Made by a program: the position numbers and the translations under genes. The notes beneath the pieces were generated by a model. It saw nothing but the letters and a program-made list of their open reading frames with translations, made no database searches and was not told where the DNA came from. 35,638 nucleotides of DNA, taken from assembly GCA_902624045.1 (NCBI GenBank), contig CACNVX010000011.1, positions 5,001-40,638 on the forward strand, in the 5' to 3' direction. This DNA is from an uncultured Pelagibacteraceae bacterium. GTDB lineage: Bacteria > Pseudomonadota > Alphaproteobacteria > Pelagibacterales > Pelagibacteraceae. Shown here piece by piece: positions 1 through 9,787 of this stretch (positions are counted from its first letter, which is position 1; the number at the start of each line of letters is the position of its first letter).

Positions 1-329
1 ACGGGACTATCACCCTCTATGGTTAGCATTTCCAAACTATTCAAATTTTTTTAACAAAACTACTGGCCTAGTCCGCGTTCGCTCGCCACTACTAACGGAA
101 TCTCAATTGATTTCTTTTCCTCTGGTTACTTAGATGTTTCAGTTCTCCAGGTTGTCTCTTTAAACCTATGTATTCAGTTTAAAGTACCACATAAAGTGGT
201 GGGTTTCCCCATTCGGAAATTTTCGGATCAAAACTTACATACAGCTCCCCGAAACTTATCGCAGTATATCACGTCCTTCATCGGCTTTCAGTGCCAAGGC
301 ATCCACTACACGCCCTTAAACGCTTGATT
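1..329 (-). rRNA. rrl: 23S ribosomal RNA, 5' part (cut by window edge)
   Basis: The reverse complement of this stretch is the 5' domain of bacterial 23S rRNA. The conserved start region ending in GTGGATGCC lies at about 298-329, followed by the usual domain I sequence. The 5' end is placed near 329 by comparison with the start of E. coli 23S, so it is accurate to a few bases. The gene runs off the window to the left. It is the downstream member of the minus-strand rRNA operon. Confidence 0.95.
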
Positions 330-461
330 TATGCACAGAAAAAAATTCTGTGTTGAATCAAATTTTTATTTTGAACATTAGCTAATAACATTTCTAATGT
401 TCGGATATAGATATTGATATTAATTATTATCTTATTCACAATTTATTATAACTAAGTGTTT
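330..461 (-). other. tRNA-Ala/23S spacer with two hairpins
   Basis: This 132-base transcribed spacer has no gene. It holds a perfect 7-bp hairpin (CACAGAA / TTCTGTG, 334-352) immediately before the 23S 5' end. It also holds a perfect 9-bp hairpin (GAACATTAG / CTAATGTTC, 373-402). Both probably belong to pre-rRNA folding or processing. Confidence 0.6.
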
Positions 462-537
462 TGGTGGAGGATAGCGGGATCGAACCGCTGACCTCCTGAA
501 TGCAAATCAGGCGCTCTCCCAGCTGAGCTAATCCCCC
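462..537 (-). tRNA. tRNA-Ala (anticodon TGC)
   Basis: This is a complete cloverleaf on the minus strand. The acceptor stem GGGGGAT pairs with ATCCTCC (one G-T pair), the D arm contains GCTCAGCTGGGAGAGC, the anticodon loop reads TTTGCAT with anticodon TGC, and the T arm is AGCGG-TTCGATC-CCGCT. The CCA end is encoded in the DNA. It sits in the 16S-23S spacer, the usual place for tRNA-Ala. Confidence 0.98.
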
Positions 538-550
538 ATGATATTTAAAT

Positions 551-627
551 TGGTGGGCCGAGAAAGACTCGAACTTTCGACCCCACCCTTATCAAGGGTG
601 TGCTCTAACCAACTGAGCTACCGGCCC
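551..627 (-). tRNA. tRNA-Ile (anticodon GAT)
   Basis: This is a complete minus-strand cloverleaf. The acceptor GGGCCGG pairs with TCGGCCC, the anticodon is GAT in the loop of the CCCTTGATAAGGG arm, and the T arm is GAAAG-TTCGAGT-CTTTC. CCA is encoded. It lies upstream of tRNA-Ala in the rRNA operon, 13 bases away. Confidence 0.98.
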
Positions 628-648
628 CCATGCAAGAGAAACACTACA

Positions 649-674
649 TTAAGAAGAGAAATGAGGACGGTCAA
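649..674 (-). repeat. 3' arm of the pre-16S processing stem
   Basis: Bases 649-674 are the inverted counterpart of 2286-2311, with 23 of 26 positions matching. The shared blocks are TTAAGAAGAGAA and GGACGGT. In the primary transcript the two arms would pair and bring the ends of 16S rRNA together. Such a stem is the known type of substrate for RNase III. Confidence 0.8.
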
Positions 675-725
675 CATTATCCTGTATATTATTTAGAATG
701 AAATTTCACTTTCATTCATCCTTAG

Positions 726-2199
<1,474 letters not shown>

Positions 2200-2285
2200 T
2201 AAAAACGGCGCACACTAGCTTCCATATAAATTCTAAGAATAAAATTTATATGATGTTGAAGTGTGTACGACAAATTTTGGTAACC

Positions 2286-2311
2286 TTAACCGTCCACACT
2301 TCTCTTCTTAA
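2286..2311 (-). repeat. 5' arm of the pre-16S processing stem
   Basis: This is complementary to 649-674 over 26 bases with three non-Watson-Crick positions. It lies about 87 bases upstream of the 16S 5' end in the leader transcript. The two arms flank the whole 16S gene, as expected for an RNase III processing stem. Confidence 0.8.
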
Positions 2312-2406
2312 ATTTTTACTTTTCAAATAGCTAATTGAGCGCAAAAAGCTCAATAATACTCACTTATTTATTGCTTTAACAATAATTTTAATGAGAAAGT
2401 TCAGTG

Positions 2407-2434
2407 CTTATAGGCTAAAATTTAGGGAAATCAA
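2407..2434 (-). promoter_or_regulatory. Candidate rRNA operon promoter
   Basis: On the minus strand TTGATT (2429-2434) is followed after 16 bases by TATAAG (2407-2412). Transcription would start near 2400, giving a leader of about 200 bases before 16S that includes the processing stem. The call rests on motif likeness only. Confidence 0.4.
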
Positions 2435-2486
2435 GCATTTAAGAATAAAAAAATTACTAAAAAAGTGTGTTTTTAAAGGGTTTTTT

Positions 2487-2516
2487 TTGATTTTTGTAGT
2501 TCTCTAAACTAATAAT
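2487..2516 (+). promoter_or_regulatory. Candidate promoter of the M23 peptidase gene
   Basis: TTGATT (2487-2492), an 18-base spacer and AATAAT (2511-2516) precede the ATG at 2536. A start site near 2523 would give a very short leader. The call rests on motif likeness in an AT-rich region, so chance is possible. Confidence 0.4.
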
Positions 2517-2535
2517 TGCAAGCAGTTAAAATTAT

Positions 2536-3828
2536 ATGATTAAAAATTTAAAAACCAAAATAAAAAAGAATTTTGAAATTTTTGCTTTAATTTTATTGAT
2601 TTTAACTACTGCTGTATCAACAAGTTATTTTAATTACTCAAAAAAAAATCACGATGAAACATATAACGATTTTATAGATAATATTTATTTTAAAAAAACA
2701 TTAAATTATATTGTTGAAAATCTAGAGCCAAAATATAAAAAAATTAAACACAAAATTAAGTCTGGAGAAACATTTGATACTATTCTAGAAAACTATTCAA
2801 TTGATAAAAAAGAAATTTTAAAAATAAAGAATTATCTTAAGAATCAAACTGATATAAACAAACTAAATACAAAACAAATTATTCAGTTTAGTTTAGATAA
2901 AACAACAAATAAAATTAAAGAATTTATATTTCAAGTTTCTAATACAAAGAAAATTTATTTAACTAGAAACATTGAAAATGATAATTTTAATGAAACAATT
3001 TTATCAATCAATTTAAATAAAAAAATACTTTACAAAGAAAACATAATTTTACAAAGTTTGTACAAATCAGCTTCGGATCAAGACGTACCAGCTAATATTA
3101 TAATAGCTTTTGCTGCTATATATGGTTTTCAAGTAGATTTTCAAAGAGATATAAGAAAGCAAGATAAATTCCAAATAATGTTTGAAATTTTCTTAAATGA
3201 TAAAAATGAAATTGTTGAAACAGGGGAGATACTTTTCGCAAATTTAAAACTTAGTGGTCAAGATAATAGCTTATATTATTTCGATAAAGAAGGTAGTGAA
3301 GGCCATTATGATAAAAATGGAAAAAGTGTAAAAAAAGCTTTAATGAAAACTCCAATTAATGGAGCACGATTATCATCCTCTTTCGGAATGAGAAAACATC
3401 CTATAGATGGTTTTAATAAAATGCATAGAGGAACAGATTTTGCAGCACCACTAGGAACACCAATAATGGCATCTGGAGATGGTGTAATTAAAAAAGCAGG
3501 ATGGTGCGGAGGTGGAGGAAATTGTGTTAAAATTAAACATAACAAAACATATCAAACAGTTTATGCTCATATGTCAAAATTTGCGAGAGGAATAAAAAAT
3601 GGTGTTAGAGTCAAACAAGGTCAAACAATTGGATACGTTGGATCAACAGGAAAGTCTACAGGTCCTCACTTGCATTACGAAGTAATAATAAATGGAAAGA
3701 AAGTTAATTCTCAAAAACTTAAATTACCTTCTGGAAAAATTTTAAAAGGAAGTGATAGAAAGCTTTTTGAAACAGAAAAAATTAAATTAGATGTTCTTAA
3801 ATCTGAAAAAATTATTGGATTAAATTAG
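2536..3828 (+). CDS. M23 family murein endopeptidase
   Basis: This 430-residue protein is predicted to cut peptide cross-links in peptidoglycan at the cell envelope. It has an N-terminal membrane segment (about 15-30), a LysM/OapA-like stretch starting at IKSGETFDTI (about 74-105), and a C-terminal M23 LytM domain (about 275-400). The zinc and catalytic residues are visible: H298 and D301 in HRGTDFAAP, H345 in YAHMS, and H378/H380 in PHLHYEV. The layout (single anchor, then LysM-like, then M23) resembles MepM/YebA-type enzymes of Gram-negative bacteria. The gene stands alone on plus between the rRNA operon and a minus-strand cluster. Its stop codon overlaps that of the convergent DUF4167 gene by four bases. 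Family is certain; exact bond specificity is not. Confidence 0.93.
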   Translation: MIKNLKTKIKKNFEIFALILLILTTAVSTSYFNYSKKNHDETYNDFIDNIYFKKTLNYIVENLEPKYKKIKHKIKSGETFDTILENYSIDKKEILKIKNYLKNQTDINKLNTKQIIQFSLDKTTNKIKEFIFQVSNTKKIYLTRNIENDNFNETILSINLNKKILYKENIILQSLYKSASDQDVPANIIIAFAAIYGFQVDFQRDIRKQDKFQIMFEIFLNDKNEIVETGEILFANLKLSGQDNSLYYFDKEGSEGHYDKNGKSVKKALMKTPINGARLSSSFGMRKHPIDGFNKMHRGTDFAAPLGTPIMASGDGVIKKAGWCGGGGNCVKIKHNKTYQTVYAHMSKFARGIKNGVRVKQGQTIGYVGSTGKSTGPHLHYEVIINGKKVNSQKLKLPSGKILKGSDRKLFETEKIKLDVLKSEKIIGLN

Positions 3829-4277
3829 TTTATTTCTGGCTGAAACTTTGAAGTTGTTGGAACTTCTAAATCCTCTCCAGATGCTTCAACTAAATCTTTT
3901 TCTGACTTTTGATCTGATTTAATATTTGTTTCTTCTGCTGATACTGTACTATTTTCCGGTTTATTTTCTAAAAATTTTTCTTTTCTATAATTTTCTTTCT
4001 CGTTTAGTATTCTTGTAAAATGATCAGCATGTTGTAAATAGTTTTCAGATAATATTTTATCACCATTTGATAATGCCTCTCTTGCGAGATCATTATATTT
4101 TTCGATTAGTTTTGGAGCATTATGATTATTTCTTCCTGGTGCTTTTCTTTTAAAGTTATCGTTATTTGAAAAATTTGAACTAAATTTTTGTCTTTCTCCA
4201 TTAGACTTAAAATTTCTATCGTTTCTTCTGAAATTATTTCTTCTATTATTATTGTTGTTATTTCTAAATGTTACCAT
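3825..4277 (-). CDS. DUF4167 family protein, Asn/Arg-rich
   Basis: This 150-residue protein has two parts. The N-terminal ~50 residues are a low-complexity tract rich in Asn and Arg. It is followed by a conserved core (about 55-95) with KLIEKYNDLAREALSNGDK and ENYLQHADHF, typical of DUF4167. The C-terminal third is acidic and probably disordered. The family is alphaproteobacterial and of unknown function; the basic Asn/Arg-rich tail suggests nucleic acid binding (inference). It lies 12 bases downstream of prmC and is the last gene of the lysC-ispG-prfA-prmC cluster, so it is probably co-expressed with translation termination factors. Its stop overlaps the convergent peptidase gene. Confidence 0.85.
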   Translation of the reverse strand: MVTFRNNNNNNRRNNFRRNDRNFKSNGERQKFSSNFSNNDNFKRKAPGRNNHNAPKLIEKYNDLAREALSNGDKILSENYLQHADHFTRILNEKENYRKEKFLENKPENSTVSAEETNIKSDQKSEKDLVEASGEDLEVPTTSKFQPEIN

Positions 4278-4289
4278 AATTTAAAATAA

Positions 4290-5132
4290 TTATATTTTCG
4301 TACTCACTATGCATCGATCATTATTGCCAAGATCTTTTTGAGTACTATTTATATAAAAACCTTCATTTTTTAATATTTTAATTACATTATTTTTTTGATT
4401 AAAACCAATCTCTAAAATAAATATTCCTTTTTTCTTTATCAGTTCAGATGTTTTTTTAATTGTTCTTCTGATTTCCGATAAACCATCCAACCCACCATCC
4501 AAAGCTATTTTTGGCTCAAATTTAGCAACATTTCTTTCCAAATATTTTATAACATACTTTTTAATATAAGGAGGATTGGAAACAACTAAATCATATTTAC
4601 CTAAATTGAATTTGTCAACATCAGATTTATACAATTTTACTCTTGAGCTAACATTAAGATTAATTGCATTAATTTTACTTATATTTATACATTTTTTACT
4701 AATATCTATACCTGTTCCATAAAAGTTTGTTCTTTCTTTTAAAATCGAAAGAAGAATACAGCCAGAACCAATACCTATATCTAGAACATTAATTTTATTT
4801 TTATGTTTTGTTAAATTTAATACATTTTCTACAATTAGTTCCGTGTCTGGCCGAGGTATTAAAGTATCACTTGTAACAAAAAATTCAGAATTCCAAAAGA
4901 ACTTTTTATTTGTTAAATAAGCTATCGGATTTCCTTGGCATCTTTTTAAAATTAATTTATTAAATTTGGCTAATTCCATTTTATTTAGATTTTTATCTAA
5001 ATTTAATAAAATATATTTTTTATCTTTGTTTACTGCTCTCGTCATTAAAATTTCAGAGTCTAAATATGAGTTTAATATGAATTTATTTCTTAAAAATTTT
5101 GCTCCAATTTTAATAGCTAAATTTATATTCAT
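4290..5132 (-). CDS. prmC: Release factor glutamine N5-methyltransferase
   Basis: PrmC methylates the glutamine of the GGQ motif in release factors RF1/RF2, using S-adenosylmethionine, to speed peptide release. The 280-residue length is normal. The N-terminal helical domain leads to the family motif IPRPDTE (92-98). The methyltransferase SAM site is VLDIGIGSG (116-124), and the catalytic NPPY is at 186-189. It follows prfA after 3 bases, the classic prfA-prmC pairing of enzyme and substrate. ATG start at 5132. Confidence 0.96.
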   Translation of the reverse strand: MNINLAIKIGAKFLRNKFILNSYLDSEILMTRAVNKDKKYILLNLDKNLNKMELAKFNKLILKRCQGNPIAYLTNKKFFWNSEFFVTSDTLIPRPDTELIVENVLNLTKHKNKINVLDIGIGSGCILLSILKERTNFYGTGIDISKKCINISKINAINLNVSSRVKLYKSDVDKFNLGKYDLVVSNPPYIKKYVIKYLERNVAKFEPKIALDGGLDGLSEIRRTIKKTSELIKKKGIFILEIGFNQKNNVIKILKNEGFYINSTQKDLGNNDRCIVSTKI

Positions 5133-5135
5133 AAA

Positions 5136-6209
5136 CTACTTCAAGTTACTTAGGCTCTCCTCCTGAGCTTGCAATGTTAAAGATTCAATCACTTCATCAA
5201 ACGCTTCTCCCTCTAAAAACTCACTTAACTTGTGAAGTGTTAAATTTATTCTATGATCTGTAACTCTACCTTGCGGAAAATTATAAGTTCTTATTCTTTC
5301 GGATCTATCTCCAGTACCAATTTTTGTTTTTCGATCTTTAGATCTTTCTTGATCAATTCTAGTTCTTTCAAGTTCATACAGTCGAGCTCTCAAAATCTTC
5401 ATACCTTTTGCTTTATTTTTATGTTGTGATTTTTCATCTTGTTGAGATACAGACAAGCCAGTTGGTACATGAGTAATTCTCACTGCGCTATCTGTTGTAT
5501 TTACAGATTGTCCTCCTGGGCCACCTGCTCTAAATACATCAATCCTTAAGTCTGAGTCATTAATTTTTAAATCTACTTCTTCTGCTTCTGGAAGAACTGC
5601 TACAGTTGCAGCTGATGTATGGACTCTTCCTTGCGTTTCTGTATCGGGGACTCTTTGAACTCTATGAACTCCACTCTCGTATTTTAATGTTGAATAAATG
5701 TTACTGCCTTTTATAGAAGCTATCACTTCTTTCAAACCTCCTGCTTCACTTCTTGAAATTGATATCAATTCTAAAGACCATTTTTTTTTTTGACTTATTT
5801 TTTCATACATTTTAAATAAATCTGATGCAAAAAGACTTGCCTCTAAACCGCCCGTTCCTGCTCTAATTTCTATAATAGCATTTTTTTTATCAGCCTCATC
5901 TTTTGGTAATAAAAACAATTTCAATTTTTTTTCATTTAAATCATATTGATTTTGTAATTCATCTAATTCTAATGATGCCATCTTTTTTAGTTCTTCCTCT
6001 CCAGAACTATCATTTAGTATTTTTTCCAATTCTTCTTTTTCTCTTTGAAATGAAATATAATTTTTAGCATTAACAATAATTTCGTTTAAATCTGAATACT
6101 CCTTAGATTTTTCAGCAAATAACTTTTTATCTAATTCACCCGAAGCCAAGTCTTTTTCCAAGGATGAATGTTTTATTATTAATTCTTCTACTGTCTTTTG
6201 AGGGATCAT
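5136..6209 (-). CDS. prfA: Peptide chain release factor 1
   Basis: RF1 recognises UAA and UAG stop codons and triggers hydrolysis of peptidyl-tRNA on the ribosome. The 357-residue length is typical. The codon-recognition PxT motif is present as PDT (188-190) within [15 protein letters not shown]. The catalytic GGQ is at 232-234 in [16 protein letters not shown]. The PxT motif separates it from RF2, which carries SPF. It lies between ispG (2-base gap) and prmC (3-base gap) in one minus-strand operon. Confidence 0.97.
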   Translation of the reverse strand: MIPQKTVEELIIKHSSLEKDLASGELDKKLFAEKSKEYSDLNEIIVNAKNYISFQREKEELEKILNDSSGEEELKKMASLELDELQNQYDLNEKKLKLFLLPKDEADKKNAIIEIRAGTGGLEASLFASDLFKMYEKISQKKKWSLELISISRSEAGGLKEVIASIKGSNIYSTLKYESGVHRVQRVPDTETQGRVHTSAATVAVLPEAEEVDLKINDSDLRIDVFRAGGPGGQSVNTTDSAVRITHVPTGLSVSQQDEKSQHKNKAKGMKILRARLYELERTRIDQERSKDRKTKIGTGDRSERIRTYNFPQGRVTDHRINLTLHKLSEFLEGEAFDEVIESLTLQAQEESLSNLK

Positions 6210-6211
6210 AA

Positions 6212-7306
6212 TTAGTTTTCAAGTTCAGATGCTTTTTTCTCAACCTCGCTTACGACTTTATCTATTATATCATCGGTTAAAACTTTTTCATTTTGAACAC
6301 CGGATAAATAAAGCATATTGTTTCCTTTTCCACCTCCTGTAATTCCTACATCTGTCATTGCGGCCTCTCCTGGACCATTAACAACACAGCCAATGATAGA
6401 TAGAGTTATTGGTGTTTTTATGTGAGCAAGTTTATTTTCTAAAATCTTAACAGTATCAATCACTTGGAAAGCTTGTCTCGCACATGATGGGCAAGATATA
6501 ATTTTCACTCCCCGATTTCGTAAATTTAAAGATTTTAAAATCTCATTTCCTATTTTTACTTCTTGTGTTGGATTATCAGACAAAGATATTCTTATTGTGT
6601 CTCCTATTCCATCCATTAATAAATTGCCAAGCCCTATAGACGATTTTACACTTCCAGTTACAAAACTTCCTGCCTCCGTAATTCCTAGGTGAAGAGGGTA
6701 ATCTGTTAATTTCGATAACTGTCTATACGCCGCTATTGAAAGAAATACATCTGAAGATTTTACACTTATTTTAAAATTAAAAAAATCTTTATCCTCTAAA
6801 ATTTTAATATTTCTCAGCGCGCTCTCAACTAAAGCCTCAGGACATGGTTCTCTAAATTTTTCTAAAATATCTTTTTCTAAAGAACCTGCATTTACTCCAA
6901 CTCTAATTGAACAATCATTATTTTTTGCTGCTCTTAAAACTTCATGTATCTTCTTTTCATCTCCAATATTACCTGGATTAATTCTTAAACAATTAGCTCC
7001 ATTTTCTGCTGCTTCTATAGCTCTTTTGTAATGGAAATGAATATCTGCAACTACTGGTATTGAAACATGTTTGATAATTTCTCTCAATGCTAAAGTTGAA
7101 CCCTCATCAGGACAAGAAACTCTTACAATATCTGCACCTTCTTCGGCAATATTATTAATTTGATTAATAGTGCCTTTAACATCTGTTGTTAAAGTATTTG
7201 TCATTGATTGAACTGAGATAGGATTATTGCCTCCAACTTTAACTTTGCCTACATTTATCTCTTTTGTTTTTCTTCTTTTAATGTCTCTAAATGGTCTTAA
7301 GCTCAT
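6212..7306 (-). CDS. ispG: 4-hydroxy-3-methylbut-2-enyl-diphosphate synthase
   Basis: IspG (GcpE) carries out the reductive ring opening of methylerythritol cyclodiphosphate to HMBPP in the MEP isoprenoid pathway, with a [4Fe-4S] cluster. The 364-residue protein has the N-terminal TIM-barrel region (VQSMTNT at 32-38) and the C-terminal cluster ligands C272, C275 and C307 with E314 (SCPSCARQ and GCVVNGPGE). It lies between lysC (5-base gap) and prfA (2-base gap). Its presence points to the MEP route for isoprenoids. Confidence 0.97.
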   Translation of the reverse strand: MSLRPFRDIKRRKTKEINVGKVKVGGNNPISVQSMTNTLTTDVKGTINQINNIAEEGADIVRVSCPDEGSTLALREIIKHVSIPVVADIHFHYKRAIEAAENGANCLRINPGNIGDEKKIHEVLRAAKNNDCSIRVGVNAGSLEKDILEKFREPCPEALVESALRNIKILEDKDFFNFKISVKSSDVFLSIAAYRQLSKLTDYPLHLGITEAGSFVTGSVKSSIGLGNLLMDGIGDTIRISLSDNPTQEVKIGNEILKSLNLRNRGVKIISCPSCARQAFQVIDTVKILENKLAHIKTPITLSIIGCVVNGPGEAAMTDVGITGGGKGNNMLYLSGVQNEKVLTDDIIDKVVSEVEKKASELEN

Positions 7307-7311
7307 TGTAT

Positions 7312-8523
7312 TTAATCTAATTTAAATTCTTTATGTAAAGCAGCTACTGCTCTTTTAACATGCTTAGCAGAAACTAGAACTGAAATTTTTATTTCAGAGG
7401 TTGAAATGACTAATATATTAATTTTTTTTGAAGCTAAAGCTTGGAACATTCTATATGTAATTCCTGGTGTAGTTATCATACCAACACCAATGATTGAAAC
7501 TTTGGAAACACCTTTGTTGAAAGATAATTTTTTATAAGATATTTTTTTATTTTGCTTAATTAATTTTTCAGTTTTTTTTAGATCATCAGATTTGATTGTA
7601 AATGTAAGATCTGTCTCTTTTCCATCTAAGGAAATATTTTGAACTACCATATCTACATTAATATAATTTTTTGATAAAGGTTTAAAAATTAATGCAGCAA
7701 CTCCAGGCCTGTCTTTGACACCTATAATTGTAATTTTGGCATCATTCTTAGTGGACGAAATTCCAGTTATAATTTGATCGCTAAATTCTTTTTTTGAACT
7801 TGTTATTAAAGTTCCTGATCTTTCTACAAAAGATGATTTAACTTTTATATCAATATTATTTAATTTTGCATCTTGAACTGAGGTTGGTTGCATAACTTTT
7901 GAACCTAAAGAAGCCATTTCAAGCATTTCATTATAATTTATCTTTTTAATTTTTTTTGCTTTTATATAATCTCTTGGATCTGTCGTATAAATACCATCCA
8001 CATCTGTATAAATAACACATTCATCAGCCTTAATATATTTTGCTAAAATTATTGCTGTCGCATCTGATCCACTTCTTCCAATAGTTGTTAGTCTAAATTT
8101 TTTATTTATTCCTTGAAACCCTGTTATCACAGGAACTCCCCCGGTTTTTAAAAAAGCTTTGAGTTCTTTAACTACAATTTTATTTATTCTGGCACCGGCG
8201 TGAGGTCCTTCTGTAATAATTGGTATTTGCCATGACTGCCATGATCTTGACTTAATACCTATGTGATTTAGTCTTCCAGCTATAAGTGCACATGAAACCT
8301 GTTCGCCACTTGATAAAAGTGCGTCATATTCTGCATTATCAAAATTCTCACTTATCTCTTTAGATTTTTTTATTAAATCATTGGTTACTCCACTCATCGC
8401 TGAAGATACAACTAAAACCTGGAATTTTCTTTTTTTATAAGTTTGAATAATTTTACATATTTTTTTGATCCTTTTTATACTTCCAACTGAAGTTCCACCA
8501 AATTTCAACACAATTGTTTTCAT
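7312..8523 (-). CDS. lysC: Aspartate kinase
   Basis: Aspartokinase phosphorylates aspartate, the first step towards lysine, threonine, methionine and diaminopimelate for peptidoglycan. The 403-residue protein has the kinase domain (KFGGTSVGS at 7-15; [11 protein letters not shown] about 147-157) and two C-terminal ACT domains (about 265-330 and 340-400). Those domains usually bind lysine or threonine for feedback control. It is the promoter-proximal gene of the minus-strand cluster, and a near-ideal promoter lies just upstream (8558-8586). It is a monofunctional enzyme with no homoserine dehydrogenase domain. Confidence 0.96.
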   Translation of the reverse strand: MKTIVLKFGGTSVGSIKRIKKICKIIQTYKKRKFQVLVVSSAMSGVTNDLIKKSKEISENFDNAEYDALLSSGEQVSCALIAGRLNHIGIKSRSWQSWQIPIITEGPHAGARINKIVVKELKAFLKTGGVPVITGFQGINKKFRLTTIGRSGSDATAIILAKYIKADECVIYTDVDGIYTTDPRDYIKAKKIKKINYNEMLEMASLGSKVMQPTSVQDAKLNNIDIKVKSSFVERSGTLITSSKKEFSDQIITGISSTKNDAKITIIGVKDRPGVAALIFKPLSKNYINVDMVVQNISLDGKETDLTFTIKSDDLKKTEKLIKQNKKISYKKLSFNKGVSKVSIIGVGMITTPGITYRMFQALASKKINILVISTSEIKISVLVSAKHVKRAVAALHKEFKLD

Positions 8524-8557
8524 AAATATATTAATTATTAATATTTAATAAATATTT

Positions 8558-8586
8558 GATAAAATACATCTTAATTGTTATGTCAA
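8558..8586 (-). promoter_or_regulatory. Promoter of the lysC cluster
   Basis: On the minus strand a perfect TTGACA (8581-8586) is followed after 17 bases by TTTATC (8558-8563). Transcription would start near 8551, about 28 bases before the lysC ATG. The -35 box would fall inside an upstream extension of ubiG, which supports the later ATG as the ubiG start. Confidence 0.6.
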
Positions 8587-8598
8587 CTAATTATCTTT

Positions 8599-9321
8599 AT
8601 GAGCAGTGTAAATAAAAAAGAAATTGAAAAGTTTTCAAAAATGGCCTCTGAATGGTGGGATCCAGATGGAAAATTCAAACCACTTCATAAATTTAATCCA
8701 ATTAGAATTCAATATTTAAAAGAAAAAATAGTTCATAATTTTAAATTAAAAAATAAAACCAAACCTTTATCAGGAATAAATATTTTAGACATAGGTTGTG
8801 GTGGAGGATTACTTTCTGAACCAATGTCTACACTGGGTGCCAATGTAACAGGAATTGATGCCTCAATTAAAAATATACAAATTGCAAAACTTCATTCAAA
8901 AAAAAATAAATTAAAAATTAATTATTTGTGTTCATCGCCAGAGAAACTTAAGAATAAAAAAAAATTTGATGTAATTTTAAATATGGAAATTGTAGAACAT
9001 GTTGATGATATCGAATTGTTTTTAAAGTCGTGCACAAATCTTTTAAAAAAAAATGGATTGATGTTTGTTGCAACAATAAATAAGACATTAAAATCTTATA
9101 TTTTTGCTATTGTTGGTGCTGAATATATTTTGAGATGGTTGCCAATAGGAACACACGAATGGGAAAAGTTTGTCAAACCTGACGAACTTGAAAAGATTTT
9201 GGAGAAGAATAATTTATCTCTTAAAAATTTAGATGGAGTAAAATTCAATATTATTGAAGATGAATGGAGAATTTCAAATGATACATCAGTTAACTATATA
9301 ACAAAATTTATTAAAAATTAA
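8599..9321 (+). CDS. ubiG: Ubiquinone biosynthesis O-methyltransferase
   Basis: UbiG performs the two O-methylation steps of ubiquinone synthesis. The protein is about 240 residues from the ATG at 8599. The characteristic N-terminal SEWWDPDGKFKPLHKFNP lies about 17-34, and the SAM-binding DIGCGGG is at 64-70. An in-frame TTG at 8575 would add eight residues, but the family begins near the later ATG and the lysC -35 box overlaps the extension. It is divergent from lysC and its stop overlaps the convergent DUF1178 gene by four bases. Confidence 0.95.
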   Translation: MSSVNKKEIEKFSKMASEWWDPDGKFKPLHKFNPIRIQYLKEKIVHNFKLKNKTKPLSGINILDIGCGGGLLSEPMSTLGANVTGIDASIKNIQIAKLHSKKNKLKINYLCSSPEKLKNKKKFDVILNMEIVEHVDDIELFLKSCTNLLKKNGLMFVATINKTLKSYIFAIVGAEYILRWLPIGTHEWEKFVKPDELEKILEKNNLSLKNLDGVKFNIIEDEWRISNDTSVNYITKFIKN

Positions 9322-9746
9322 TTATCTGGGTCTTCAATCCAGGGTATCATATGAGTATCAATGCCTTCATGTTTTAGATCTTCTAGATCTTCCTTGGAGG
9401 CACTTCCATAAATACCTTTAGAATTTTTTTTGTTATTATAATGAATTGACCTAGCCTCGTATGCAAAATTATCACCTACATATTTAAAATTATCTTTAAT
9501 AAATTTTTGATAGTTTCTAATTGTATCTTTTACTTTATTATGTTTTTCCGAAATAATTTTTTTTTCATTTGAAGTTTTGCTATTTATTAGTTGGGGAGCC
9601 ATAATAGTTTTTTCAACTTTTTTGGAATTACACCTATGACAAGTCAAAAAGTTTTTTTTTTTTAATTTTTCATATTCTTTTGACGATGCAAACCAACTAT
9701 CAAAATTTAGTTTACAATTTTTGCACAAGAGTTTATATTTAATCAT
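9318..9746 (-). CDS. DUF1178 family protein
   Basis: This 142-residue protein begins MIKYKLLCKNCKLNFDSWF, matching the DUF1178 start. It has two CxxC pairs (CKNC and CHRC) that probably form a zinc ribbon, and a C-terminal part ending GIDTHMIPWIEDPD. The function of the family is unknown. An in-frame TTG nine bases upstream is possible, but the ATG at 9746 gives the family-typical start. It is downstream of argJ, separated by a 9-bp hairpin, and probably shares its transcript. Confidence 0.87.
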   Translation of the reverse strand: MIKYKLLCKNCKLNFDSWFASSKEYEKLKKKNFLTCHRCNSKKVEKTIMAPQLINSKTSNEKKIISEKHNKVKDTIRNYQKFIKDNFKYVGDNFAYEARSIHYNNKKNSKGIYGSASKEDLEDLKHEGIDTHMIPWIEDPDN

Positions 9747-9759
9747 AAGTATCAATTAA

Positions 9760-9787
9760 TAACATATTTAAATTTTACAATATGTTA
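9760..9787 (-). repeat. Intercistronic hairpin argJ/DUF1178
   Basis: A perfect 9-bp inverted repeat (TAACATATT 9760-9768, AATATGTTA 9779-9787) with a 10-base loop spans the argJ stop codon. It lacks a clear T-run afterwards, so it is more likely an mRNA-stabilising or partial attenuating hairpin than a strong terminator. Confidence 0.5.

Larger units (their letters stand above)
2200..2535. other. 16S leader and divergent promoter region
   Basis: This 336-base stretch contains no gene. On the minus strand it holds the 16S leader, including the 5' arm of the processing stem (2286-2311), a perfect 7-bp hairpin at 2334-2354, and the likely rRNA promoter (2407-2434). On the plus strand the last 50 bases hold the likely promoter of the M23 peptidase gene. 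The rest is AT-rich sequence in which I see nothing further. Confidence 0.7.

Noticed and set aside
3306..3545. Antisense open frame in the M23 peptidase gene
   Set aside because: It mirrors a conserved domain on the other strand and shows no motif, promoter or start signal of its own; the same holds for the other antisense frames in the window.
5640..5650. PDT in RF1 instead of the common PAT
   Set aside because: The motif is PxT and the middle residue varies in the family.
8575..8598. Upstream TTG start for ubiG
   Set aside because: The family starts near the ATG at 8599 and the lysC -35 box occupies this stretch.
9650..9666. Long A and T runs throughout the window
   Set aside because: They are typical of a low-GC genome and sit inside lysine or phenylalanine codons; I see no sign of a frameshift.
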